From a bacterium (GTDB lineage Bacteria; Spirochaetota; JAHITG01): a stretch of DNA of 39,063 nucleotides. Below, piece by piece: positions 31,265-39,063 of this stretch. The stretch covers positions 1 through 39,063 of the forward strand of contig JAQTRT010000002.1 of assembly GCA_028711675.1 (NCBI GenBank). Direction: 5' to 3'. How positions within the stretch are numbered: position 1 is the stretch's first letter; each line of letters starts with the position of its first letter. The translations under genes were made by a program, and so were the position numbers. Below the pieces are notes generated by a model. It saw only the letters and a list, made by a program, of their open reading frames with translations, was not told where the DNA came from and did not search any database.

Positions 31265-33358
31265 ATGGCAGACATCTTACCTCAAAACATCAGGAATATC
31301 GCGGTGATCGGGAATAACGGGGCGGGAAAGACCTCTCTGTCCGACGCGATACTGTTCGATTCCAAAACAGCCAAACGCCTGGGAAAAGTTGATGAAAAAA
31401 CATCGGCTTTTGATTTTCTGGAAGAAGAGATCAAAAGAAAGATGACCATCACCATCTCCCTGGCCCAGTTCCCCTATAAGGAAAAAAAGATAAACCTGAT
31501 AGATACTCCCGGATACATGGATTTCATCGGGGAAGCCATTTCCGCCCTGTATGCCGTGGAAACAGCCGTGGCCGTGGTAGCAGCAGGTGATGCCGCGCAG
31601 TTCAACACCATCAAACTCCTGAGCGATGCCCAGAAACGCGGCATGGCCAGGATCATCTTCATCAACAAAATCGATAAAGAGAACATTAATTACGAAGAGG
31701 CCCTGGAAAAGCTGAAGGAGAACATCCCTTCCGGGACCATGCCCGTCACCATCCCGGCCAAAGAAGGAAACCAGGTCACAGGCGTGATCAACCTCCTGGA
31801 CAATAAACTGTATGCCGTAAACAACGAGAACACGGAGATCAGGGACATACCGGAGGCCCTGAAAGGGACAGCCGACGTTTTCCGGATCAAAATGCTGGAG
31901 GCTGTGGCGGAAACAAAAGAAGACCTGATGGAAAAATATCTTGAAAAAGGGAGCCTGACCGAGGAAGAGCTTACCAAAGGATTAAAAGAAGGGCTGCTCA
32001 GCGGTTCCATCATACCTGTTTTCTGCGGAATAGCCGTCCGTAACATCGGGACCGCACCCCTGCTCCATTTTCTGGAAACATCCGCGCCTTCACCCCTGGA
32101 CAAGGGTAAAATTAAGGTAAAAAAAATCGAAACGGGTTCCGAGATCGAATCCAGCGTGGATGAAAAAGCGCCGGCCAAGGCCTTTGTCTTCAAGACCCAG
32201 ACCGAACCCCATATCGGAGAACTAAATTTCGTCAGGGTCTTCTCCGGCACCATCAATTACGGCGACGAGATTTATAACTCCTCAAAAAGCTTTTCCGAAA
32301 AAGTGGGGACCCTCGATAACCTGATCGGTAAGGAAAGAAAGGAAGTCAAGACTGTCGCAGCCGGCGATATCGCTGTTCTGCTGAAACTGAAGAAAACAGC
32401 CATTAACGACACATTATGCTCTCCTTCCGAAAAAATGGAATTTCCCAGGATCGATTTTCCCCGGCCTTTGCTCGACCTGGCCATCAAGGCCAAATCCAAG
32501 GCTGACGAGGATAAATTATCCGTTAACCTTCACAAGCTTCTGGAAGAGGACCCTACACTCAAGATCAGGGTGGATTCCGAACTGAAGCAAACCATCATCA
32601 GCGGCATGGGCGAGACCCAGATCAATATTTTTGTGGCGAACCTGAAAAACAAGTACAATGTGGAAGTGGAATTCGAAAAGACCAAGGTACCTTACCGCGA
32701 GACCATCAAGAAAAAAGCCCAGGCCCAGGGCAGGTATAAAAGGCAGACCGGCGGCCATGGACAGTACGGCGACTGCTGGCTCGAGATCGAACCCCTGCCC
32801 ATGAACCACAAGGAAGATTTCGAGTTCGTGGACAAGATCGTGGGCGGGTCCATCCCCGGCAAATATGTTCCGGCTGTGGAAAAAGGCGTACGGGAAAAAC
32901 TGACCAAAGGGCTCCTGGCCGGTTATCCGGTCATTAAGGTACGGGCTTCTGTTTATGACGGCACCTACCATTCCGTGGATTCATCGGACCTGGCCTTTCA
33001 GATTGCCGGCTCCCTGGCGCTCCAGAACGCGGCGCCATCCGCCAATCCCGTTCTCCTGGAACCTGTCATGAAAGTAAAGGTCTACACACCGGATAAGTAT
33101 ATGGGTGATATCATCAGCGACCTTAACAGCCGCCGGGCTAAAATATCGGGAATGGACGACGAATCCGGGCTGAAGGTGGTCAATGCTTTCGTGCCCCAGG
33201 CGGAAATGTTCAAGTACATCAATGACCTTAAATCCATCACCCAGGGCAGCGGGATATTCGAAAGCGCATTTGACCATTATGAGGAAGTCCCGTTCGAACT
33301 GAGCAAGAAGATCGTTGAGCAGGCCAAACTGGAAAAAGGTACAGAAGAGGAAAAATAG
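31265..33358 (+). CDS. EF-G-like translational GTPase (second type, FusA2-like)
   Basis: A 697-residue protein with EF-G domain order: G domain (1-~280), domain II, then III-V (VKVYTPDKYMGDIISDLNSR marks domain V). AGGAGG is 5 nt before the ATG. G1 is GNNGAGKT (16-23) and G4 is NKID (134-137). Switch II reads DTPGYMDF (80-87), where canonical EF-G has DTPGH; the catalytic His is replaced by Tyr, as in the EF-G-like paralogue group (EF-G2 of Thermus and mycobacteria). Switch I is short and lacks the usual RGITI (here KRKMTITIS). It probably acts on ribosomes in a role other than main elongation, with slow or altered GTP hydrolysis. Confidence 0.88.
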   Translation: MADILPQNIRNIAVIGNNGAGKTSLSDAILFDSKTAKRLGKVDEKTSAFDFLEEEIKRKMTITISLAQFPYKEKKINLIDTPGYMDFIGEAISALYAVETAVAVVAAGDAAQFNTIKLLSDAQKRGMARIIFINKIDKENINYEEALEKLKENIPSGTMPVTIPAKEGNQVTGVINLLDNKLYAVNNENTEIRDIPEALKGTADVFRIKMLEAVAETKEDLMEKYLEKGSLTEEELTKGLKEGLLSGSIIPVFCGIAVRNIGTAPLLHFLETSAPSPLDKGKIKVKKIETGSEIESSVDEKAPAKAFVFKTQTEPHIGELNFVRVFSGTINYGDEIYNSSKSFSEKVGTLDNLIGKERKEVKTVAAGDIAVLLKLKKTAINDTLCSPSEKMEFPRIDFPRPLLDLAIKAKSKADEDKLSVNLHKLLEEDPTLKIRVDSELKQTIISGMGETQINIFVANLKNKYNVEVEFEKTKVPYRETIKKKAQAQGRYKRQTGGHGQYGDCWLEIEPLPMNHKEDFEFVDKIVGGSIPGKYVPAVEKGVREKLTKGLLAGYPVIKVRASVYDGTYHSVDSSDLAFQIAGSLALQNAAPSANPVLLEPVMKVKVYTPDKYMGDIISDLNSRRAKISGMDDESGLKVVNAFVPQAEMFKYINDLKSITQGSGIFESAFDHYEEVPFELSKKIVEQAKLEKGTEEEK

Positions 33359-33419
33359 CGGTTCTGCCGTGCTGCAGAAAACTGTTCCCCGGTCATAACA
33401 GACAAACAAGGCGTTATTC

Positions 33420-35768
33420 ATGGAACAAGAGACCCCTTCAAGAGTTGAAGAACTGTTCTTGAAAAGATCACGATATGATTTTTTCTACCCTCCTGTGGAA
33501 AAAATAAAGGCCGTTATTGTGGACAACTTCCCCCTTCTGGGCAAACTGACAGCCCTCCGTTTCCTGGAATGGGTCCAGGCCAATCCCGGCGGGGTTATCT
33601 CCCTCCCCACCGGCAAGACCCCGGAACATTTTATCAAATGGACAGAGTATTTTCTGAACAACTGGAATAAAAAAGAAGTACAAAAAGAACTTGAAGAGAA
33701 CAGCATCGGCCTGAAACCTGTGCCGGACATGAAATCCCTCTCCTTTGTCCAGATCGATGAATTTTATCCCATCCTGCCTAAACAGCAGAACAGTTTTTAT
33801 TATTATATTAATAAATATTATATCAGCGGTTTCGGCCTGGATAAAAAAAAGGCGCTGCTGATCGACACTTCCCGTACCGGTGTGCCGGAACATTATGACA
33901 TTGAATTGCTTTTCCCGGATTTCAGGGTAGATCTGAGCCTGCGCTGCCGCTACCCCAAGACCCACCTGGAGGTCCTCCAGAAGGAAGCTATCCTGGCTGT
34001 TGACCAGTACTGTACGGAATACGAACAAAAGATCAGGGATATAGGCGGGATCGGTTTCTTCCTGGGCGGGATCGGGCCGGACGGCCACATCGGCTTTAAT
34101 ATCAGCGGTTCTGATTTTTTCTCCACCACAAGGCTCACACCCGTCAATTATGAGACAGCGGCCGCGGCAGCAGGAGACCTGGGCGGTATCGAGATCAGCC
34201 GGAACCGGCTGGTTATCACCATCGGCCTTTCCACCATCACATTTAAAAAAGAAGCCGTGGCCATTATCATCGCAGCAGGCGAAGCCAAAGCCGGCATCGT
34301 GGCCCGTGCCATCCAGAACGGACAGAATATCAAATATCCGGCCACTGTGCTGCAAAAGCTGACACGTGCCCGGTTCTTCCTGACCGAAGGAGCTGCGTCC
34401 AGGCTGACCGAGCGTAACTATTTCAAACTGAAGAATAAGGAACAGATCACGGAACAGGACATCCGGTTCAACCTGATCAACTACTGCCTCGAACAGGAGA
34501 AGAGCATCGGTTCCGCCGGGGAAGCGGAATTACGGAAAGACAGGTTCACACAGGAAATCCTGGCCCGGACAGGAAAGGACGCCGGCCAGATCAAGGATCT
34601 GGTGGAATCAGGGATGAGGACCGGCCTGAACAAAGGCGCGCAACCCTTAAAAGATACCGTGATCCTCCACACGTCGCCCCATCATGATGATGAAATGCTC
34701 GGTTACCTGCCGTACATCACCAGGCTGGTACGGGAATCCACGAACAAGCATTATTTCGCCTACATGACCAGCGGGTTCACGGCTGTCACCAACCGCTATA
34801 TGCTCTCCCTTCTGGAAAACCTGAAATACTTCCTTGACCTTAATATCTTCAAACCCCTGATCGATAAAGGCTATTTCGATCCGGCCAATGCCAAAGCCAG
34901 AAACGAGGATATTTACCACTTCCTGGAAGGCCTGGCTGCCGAGAACGAGTACATCAAGAACGAAGCCAAGGCTTTCCGGCTCTTCCGGATCCTCATCGAG
35001 GTCCTGGAAGAGACGGAGATCGATGGCCTGATGAACAGGATAAACGAGATGATCAGTTATTTCCAGACCCAGTATCCGGGTAAAAAAGACCTGGAATATA
35101 TCCAGTCCATAAAAGGGATGGTAAGGGAATTTGAAGCTGAACTGCTCTGGGGATATTTCGGATTTGAGACCTCATCCGTCAAGCACCTGCGCCTGGGATT
35201 CTATACAGGCGACATCTTCACCAAACAGCCTGAAATGGAGGAGGATATCCTGCCGGTCCTGGACCTGCTTAAACAGGTGAAACCGGACGTGGTCACAGTG
35301 GCCCTGGATCCTGAAGGAAGCGGGCCTGACACGCATTACAAGGTCTTACAGTCCATATCCGAGGCCCTGAAACTGTATGAGAAAGAGACAGGCAGAAACA
35401 ACATCCGGATATGGGGTTACCGGAACGTCTGGTACAGGTTCCATCCGGCCGATGCCAATCTCTACATCCCCGCCTCCCTGAATTCACTTTCTATCCTGAA
35501 CCATGCTTTTCTGAACTGTTTCGGTTCGCAGAAGGATGCGTCTTTCCCGAGTTATGAATATGACGGTCCTTTCTCCTTCCTGGCACAGAAGATCTACGTG
35601 GAGCAGTACAGGATGATCAAAACACTCCTGGGTGAAGGGACATTCTACAATAATCCGCATCCTATGATACGCGCCAGCCGCGGTCTGGTATTCCTGAAAG
35701 AACTAAGCCTGGAAGAATTCTACCAGCACTCCATGGAACTGAAGAAACTGACCGAGTTGGTAAAGTAA
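33420..35768 (+). CDS. Glucosamine-6-phosphate deaminase-like/PIG-L deacetylase fusion
   Basis: A 782-residue two-domain protein. Residues about 20-340 are NagB-like: ISLPTGKTPEHFIKW, LSFVQIDEFYPI (catalytic Asp) and FFLGGIGPDGHIGFNIS (His of the lid). Residues about 410-700 are PIG-L/LmbE-like: HTSPHHDDEMLGYLP (H421, H422, D423, D424, E425, zinc site) and ALDPEGSGPDTHYKVLQ (second metal/substrate motif). NagB converts glucosamine-6-phosphate to fructose-6-phosphate and ammonia; PIG-L enzymes remove N-acetyl groups from sugars. The fusion could deacetylate and deaminate one amino-sugar substrate in sequence. Similar fusions occur in Bacteroidota. Start support is weak (AAGG about 9 nt upstream). 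It follows the EF-G-like gene by 61 nt. Confidence 0.85.
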   Translation: MEQETPSRVEELFLKRSRYDFFYPPVEKIKAVIVDNFPLLGKLTALRFLEWVQANPGGVISLPTGKTPEHFIKWTEYFLNNWNKKEVQKELEENSIGLKPVPDMKSLSFVQIDEFYPILPKQQNSFYYYINKYYISGFGLDKKKALLIDTSRTGVPEHYDIELLFPDFRVDLSLRCRYPKTHLEVLQKEAILAVDQYCTEYEQKIRDIGGIGFFLGGIGPDGHIGFNISGSDFFSTTRLTPVNYETAAAAAGDLGGIEISRNRLVITIGLSTITFKKEAVAIIIAAGEAKAGIVARAIQNGQNIKYPATVLQKLTRARFFLTEGAASRLTERNYFKLKNKEQITEQDIRFNLINYCLEQEKSIGSAGEAELRKDRFTQEILARTGKDAGQIKDLVESGMRTGLNKGAQPLKDTVILHTSPHHDDEMLGYLPYITRLVRESTNKHYFAYMTSGFTAVTNRYMLSLLENLKYFLDLNIFKPLIDKGYFDPANAKARNEDIYHFLEGLAAENEYIKNEAKAFRLFRILIEVLEETEIDGLMNRINEMISYFQTQYPGKKDLEYIQSIKGMVREFEAELLWGYFGFETSSVKHLRLGFYTGDIFTKQPEMEEDILPVLDLLKQVKPDVVTVALDPEGSGPDTHYKVLQSISEALKLYEKETGRNNIRIWGYRNVWYRFHPADANLYIPASLNSLSILNHAFLNCFGSQKDASFPSYEYDGPFSFLAQKIYVEQYRMIKTLLGEGTFYNNPHPMIRASRGLVFLKELSLEEFYQHSMELKKLTELVK

Positions 35769-35785
35769 GACCGATCCAACAGACC

Positions 35786-36259
35786 TTAAAAAAGTTTATC
35801 CGTGAATACCTGGCGGACAAATGCCCAGCTGTCATCCCTGTGCAGATATAATTTATGTTCCTTGCAGCTGCTGCGGCTGCAGAACTGGATGATGCTGCTG
35901 GAGAACGCGTGGAGCATAACGGTCGGGCTGCCGCAGGAACAGGCATGTTTGACTTCGAGCTGCAGGCTGCTTTTACAGTGAGGGCAGAAGAACTCGACCA
36001 CAATACCTTTCTTGTAATCCAGCTTTTCCGGATATTCCACTGTGAAATCATCCAGTTTATCGGAAAGGGTGAATATCCCGTGTTTTTTATCATTCCACTT
36101 TCCCAGAAGTGTTATATGCCCTTTATCATCGGTCAGGGGTTTACTGCAGACAGGACACCTTGTCCAGAGCTTGACATAATTGGTATGGCCTTTCTGGGTA
36201 TACGGATTCTGTTCAATGGAAATATATTCATCCTTGCCTTTCAGAATTAACTTTAACAT
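35786..36259 (-). CDS. Zinc-ribbon protein of unknown function
   Basis: A 157-residue cytoplasmic protein from ATG 36259, which has GGAGG 12 nt upstream; ATG 36280 overlaps the lysC stop as ATGA and is an alternative adding seven residues. Four Cys pairs are visible: TRCPVCSKPL, FFCPHCKSSL, HACSCGSPT and QFCSRSSCKEH, which suggest two zinc ribbons. The rest is short beta-rich stretches (GIFTLSDKLDDFTVEYPE). I do not recognise the family. It is probably cotranscribed with lysC and converges with the NagB/PIG-L gene 17 nt away. Confidence 0.7.
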   Translation of the reverse strand: MLKLILKGKDEYISIEQNPYTQKGHTNYVKLWTRCPVCSKPLTDDKGHITLLGKWNDKKHGIFTLSDKLDDFTVEYPEKLDYKKGIVVEFFCPHCKSSLQLEVKHACSCGSPTVMLHAFSSSIIQFCSRSSCKEHKLYLHRDDSWAFVRQVFTDKLF

Positions 36260-36276
36260 ACTCGTACTTAACCTCC

Positions 36277-37644
36277 TCATTGAGCCGTAAGAGCCCGGTA
36301 AAGGCCGGCAACCGCTTTTTCAGCCGCATCCTGGTCTACGCAAAAGATGATGCTCATCTCCGAACCGCCCTTGATCATCATTTCCACGTTGATCTGGCCG
36401 TCCCGGAAAACCTCGAACATCCTGGCGAGCAGGCCGATATTGCTCTTGATGCCGCTCCCGACCACGGAGATGAGGGCGCGGTTGTAATCCAGGTACACGT
36501 TATCCGCGTTCAGCTCGCTGTAGATCCTGCGGCAGATATCCCTGATCTTTTCCAGCGGCAGTTGGTCCTGTTTCAGGATGATGGAGGTCGTATCTATCCC
36601 TGAGGGAGAATGATCATAAGAAAGCTTGTTCCTTTCGATGATCTCCAGCAGATGCCTGCCGAATCCCCGTTCCACATTCATCATATATTTTTCGACATGG
36701 ATGGCGCAGAAGCCCTTGTCAAAAGCGATACCCGTGATCTCATCCTTATCCATTGGTTTCTCTTTCACGATCATGGTCCCGGGACCGGATAAATTAAAAA
36801 AATTAAGCAGATGCATGGACACGCCCTTTTTCATCACGGGATAAAGCAATTCTTCATGAAAGGTCTGGAACCCTGCATAGGTAAGCTCACGGAGCTCCTG
36901 GTATGTGATCATCCGGATGACCCTGGCATCAGGAACCAGCCGGGAACTGACCATGGTCAGGCCGTCATAATCAATGAAGTTCTCATATAATTCCGCTTCC
37001 ACGGCGCTGGCTAAAATAGACCCTGTCAGGTCATTACCCCCCCGGCTGAAAGTAGCCACATCCCCGCGGGAAGTATAACCGTAAAAACCGGGAATGATCA
37101 AGACCTCTTTCTTCTCCCTGAGCATCTTCAGCTTGTCATAGGAACCTTCCAGAAGGCTTGCATTCCCGAATTCAGGAGTCACGATCACGCCGGCTTCCCT
37201 GGGGCTCATATACCGGCATTCCAGGCCCTGTGATTGGAGGTACCTGGCGATAAAGAGAGCTGTATATTCTTCGCCGAAGGATTTAATCCTGTCCAGGTAT
37301 TTCTGTTTCTTCCCGCCGCCTTTCAGGGACCGGACGCGTTTTTTCAGGTCATCAAAGGCCTTGTTCATGAAATCACGGGAAAGATTAAGCGGCTGAAAAA
37401 TGGAAAGGTACCTGTTCACGATCTCCTGGATCAGGCTGGCGGGCAGTTTCTTTTTTTTCATGTATTCCAGACCGCACTCGATCAGCAGGTCCGTCACGTT
37501 CCTCTCCTTCTCCGTACGTCCGGGTGCGCTGATTACAATGATCCTGCGTTTATTGTCTTTTTGTATGATCTCCTTCAGCAGTTCGATGTTCCCTGAACCG
37601 GTCAGGACAGCCCCGCTGAATTTACAGACCTTTATATCAGCCAT
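36277..37644 (-). CDS. lysC: Aspartate kinase with C-terminal ACT domains
   Basis: A 455-residue aspartokinase; GGAG lies 7 nt before ATG 37644. Motifs: KFSGAVL (8-14) where the family has KFGGTS, IKSFGEEYTALFIARYLQ, ATFSRGGNDLTGSILASAV (usually GRGGSD), FIDYDGLTMVSSRLVPDARV and NFFNLSGPGTMI. The C-terminal 155 residues (ITGIAFDKGFCAIHV and ALISVVGSGIKSNIGLLARM) are two ACT domains that usually bind lysine or threonine for feedback inhibition. The altered KFGG and GRGGSD motifs suggest a divergent lineage, but the lysine and the glycine-rich frame are kept, so activity is likely. It supplies the substrate for asd. Confidence 0.9.
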   Translation of the reverse strand: MADIKVCKFSGAVLTGSGNIELLKEIIQKDNKRRIIVISAPGRTEKERNVTDLLIECGLEYMKKKKLPASLIQEIVNRYLSIFQPLNLSRDFMNKAFDDLKKRVRSLKGGGKKQKYLDRIKSFGEEYTALFIARYLQSQGLECRYMSPREAGVIVTPEFGNASLLEGSYDKLKMLREKKEVLIIPGFYGYTSRGDVATFSRGGNDLTGSILASAVEAELYENFIDYDGLTMVSSRLVPDARVIRMITYQELRELTYAGFQTFHEELLYPVMKKGVSMHLLNFFNLSGPGTMIVKEKPMDKDEITGIAFDKGFCAIHVEKYMMNVERGFGRHLLEIIERNKLSYDHSPSGIDTTSIILKQDQLPLEKIRDICRRIYSELNADNVYLDYNRALISVVGSGIKSNIGLLARMFEVFRDGQINVEMMIKGGSEMSIIFCVDQDAAEKAVAGLYRALTAQ

Positions 37645-37699
37645 ATCCCCGCTCCTTTATCATTATTCCCGTTCCATACGGGCTTGCTGTTCCGGGATA

Positions 37700-37727
37700 A
37701 ATATAACAATGATACTTTTTAAGTCAA
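37700..37727 (-). promoter_or_regulatory. Sigma-70-type promoter of lysC
   Basis: TTGACT (37727-37722), 16 nt, TATATT (37705-37700) on the minus strand. The predicted start near 37693 leaves about 49 nt of leader with the GGAG site. Confidence 0.6.
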
Positions 37728-37770
37728 TGATAAAAATCATATTAATCCGGAAAACGGGTATTCGTCCTGC

Positions 37771-37798
37771 TTGAAAGATAAATTCAAATCATTATCTT
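37771..37798 (+). promoter_or_regulatory. Putative promoter of the UvrD-like gene
   Basis: TTGAAA (37771-37776), 16 nt, TATCTT (37793-37798). The predicted start coincides with ATG 37806, and no Shine-Dalgarno sequence is visible, so the transcript may be leaderless. Confidence 0.4.
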
Positions 37799-37805
37799 TC
37801 CCATC

Positions 37806-39063
37806 ATGCTCAATGAACTGAACGAACAGCAGAAAGAAGCGGTCAAAGCATTCGATACGCCCCTTCTCATCTCAGCCGGCGCGGGGAGCGGCAAGACCCG
37901 TGTCATCACCTATAAGATCGCCCATATCATCCGTGAACACGGAGTACCCTCTTACCGTATCCTGGGAATGACTTTCACCAACAAGGCGGCCGATGTAATG
38001 AAAAAAAGGCTGACGGACATTCTCGGCACCGGCCGGCTCGACCTCTGGCTCGGTACCTTCCACTCCCTCTGCTCCCGTATCCTCAAGACCGAAATGGAAA
38101 AACCTTTCATCATAATTGACGAGAACGACAAAAAAGGCATTGTGCGGGAGATCATCCGCGAGATGGACCTGGACAAGGAGGTCTACGAACCGTATACGAT
38201 AGCCACGACCATCTCGAAATTAAAGAACAACAGGATACCGCCTCATCATCACGGTTCCAAGGCCGTTACCGAAGAAGTGGAACAGGTCTTCCGGATCTAT
38301 AAAAAATATGAGGTTTACAAGGAAAAGGCCGTTTACTTCGATTTTGACGACCTCCTCATCAAGACCATCCGCCTCCTCCAGACAGACGCGCAGGTCCTCG
38401 GGAAATACAGGGATCAATTCCAGTATATCCTGGTGGATGAATTCCAGGACACGAATGACATCCAGTATGAACTGATCTACCTTCTGGGCCACGGCCATAC
38501 CAATATAACGGCCGTGGGCGACCCGGACCAGTCCATTTATTCCTGGCGCGGGGCCAATGTCCATAATTTCAAAAAATTCACGCAGGACTTTCAGGGCTGC
38601 CGGACCATCAAGCTCGAGCAGAACTACCGTTCACCCAACATCATCCTCAAGGCCGCCACCTGCGTCATCTCGCATAATTCCTCCTATGACAATAAGAAAC
38701 TCTGGAGCCGGAAGGGCGAAGGGGAAAAGCTTAAATACTTTTCAGGCCATTTCATCGACGAGGAATCGTGTTTCATCAGGGAAAAGATCCGGGAACTGGT
38801 CCGGAAAGGCTACGCATACAAGGACATTGCCGTGTTCTGCCGGACCAATTATTACTACGAGAACCTGGAGTTCAGCCTCCGCGAAGAGAATATCCCTTAC
38901 CGTATCATCGGCGGCATGAAGTTCTTTGACCGCCTGGAGGTCAGGAACGTCATAGCGTACCTGAAGTTCATCAATAATCCCAGGGACGATCTCTCCCTGC
39001 TCCGTATCATCAACATTCCCAACCGCGGTATCGGGAATAAAAGTCTGGAAAAGATCGGAAGAG
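37806..39063 (+). CDS. UvrD/PcrA-type DNA helicase, N-terminal part (cut by window edge)
   Basis: From ATG 37806 the frame stays open for 419 codons to the window end. It begins LNELNEQQKEAV and has the superfamily-1 helicase motifs in order: ISAGAGSGKTRVITYKIA (Walker A), GMTFTNKAADVMKKRL (Ia), GTFHSLCSRILK (Ib), ILVDEFQDTNDIQYEL (II), AVGDPDQSIYSWRGA (III), LEQNYRSPNII (IV), DIAVFCRTNYYYE and IPYRIIGGMKFFDRLEVRNV. These enzymes unwind DNA 3' to 5' in excision repair and at replication conflicts. Whether it is UvrD, PcrA or Rep depends on the missing C-terminus. Confidence 0.93.
   Translation, partial: MLNELNEQQKEAVKAFDTPLLISAGAGSGKTRVITYKIAHIIREHGVPSYRILGMTFTNKAADVMKKRLTDILGTGRLDLWLGTFHSLCSRILKTEMEKPFIIIDENDKKGIVREIIREMDLDKEVYEPYTIATTISKLKNNRIPPHHHGSKAVTEEVEQVFRIYKKYEVYKEKAVYFDFDDLLIKTIRLLQTDAQVLGKYRDQFQYILVDEFQDTNDIQYELIYLLGHGHTNITAVGDPDQSIYSWRGANVHNFKKFTQDFQGCRTIKLEQNYRSPNIILKAATCVISHNSSYDNKKLWSRKGEGEKLKYFSGHFIDEESCFIREKIRELVRKGYAYKDIAVFCRTNYYYENLEFSLREENIPYRIIGGMKFFDRLEVRNVIAYLKFINNPRDDLSLLRIINIPNRGIGNKSLEKIGR

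Overview
The window looks like a chromosomal segment from an uncultivated Gram-negative (diderm) bacterium, most likely a deep-branching member of the Spirochaetota or a close relative. The main clues are a FlaA-type flagellar sheath protein homologue (17965-18711), two PorV/UPF0164-type outer-membrane proteins (1-142 partial, 6620-7609), and a prp gene lodged between rplU and rpmA. The phylum call is an inference from gene content; no rRNA or tRNA gene is visible. Genes are densely packed, base composition is fairly even, and I see no integrated phage, insertion sequence or CRISPR array.

Region 1 (1-9651) is the most interesting part. An ECF sigma factor (5800-6492) and a FecR-like anti-sigma protein with a beta-propeller (4130-5785) sit between two secretion cassettes. 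Each cassette pairs a PorV/UPF0164-like outer-membrane protein with a secreted protein: PorV-like (partial) with a BNR-repeat protein on the left, PorV-like with a pectate-lyase-fold protein on the right. A third secreted protein, a metalloprotease-like LamG protein, lies between them. All three secreted proteins end in the same Por-secretion/FlgD-type sorting domain. Four promoters in this region, including the sigma factor's own, share TTTC[A/C]C, exactly 17 nt, then GTATA[A/T]. This suggests a self-contained ECF-controlled, type-IX-like secretion regulon.

Region 2 (9682-17254) holds a NimA-like flavoprotein, an HExxH membrane-anchored peptidase, a DUF3108-like secreted protein, a RecJ exonuclease with a complete DnaQ-type exonuclease inserted in it, a purine nucleoside phosphorylase, an overlapping DHH/PHP phosphoesterase pair, and rpmA at the end of the ribosomal operon.

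Region 3 (17009-21757) is a leftward series: a FlgT-like lipoprotein, an LPP20-like lipoprotein, a CsgG-like/beta-barrel protein, a FlaA-like protein, then rplU-prp-rpmA. Region 4 (22044-28599) has an HD phosphohydrolase translationally coupled to an SsnA-type aminohydrolase and a GH94-like phosphorylase, with a voltage-gated K+ channel divergent from them. Region 5 (28937-39063) contains amino-acid biosynthesis genes (LeuB-like, asd, lysC), an EF-G paralogue, a NagB/PIG-L fusion, a zinc-ribbon protein and the start of a UvrD/PcrA helicase.

Two copies of a structured repeat (21866-22014 and 28689-28848) lie 3' of genes in the same sense. Their hairpin loops carry GGA motifs that closely match the CsrA-binding consensus, and their stems differ in sequence while keeping their pairing. 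This is the second feature I would follow up. Housekeeping promoters that I could see use a 16-nt spacer, and several genes without a Shine-Dalgarno sequence appear to start at or very near the predicted transcription start.
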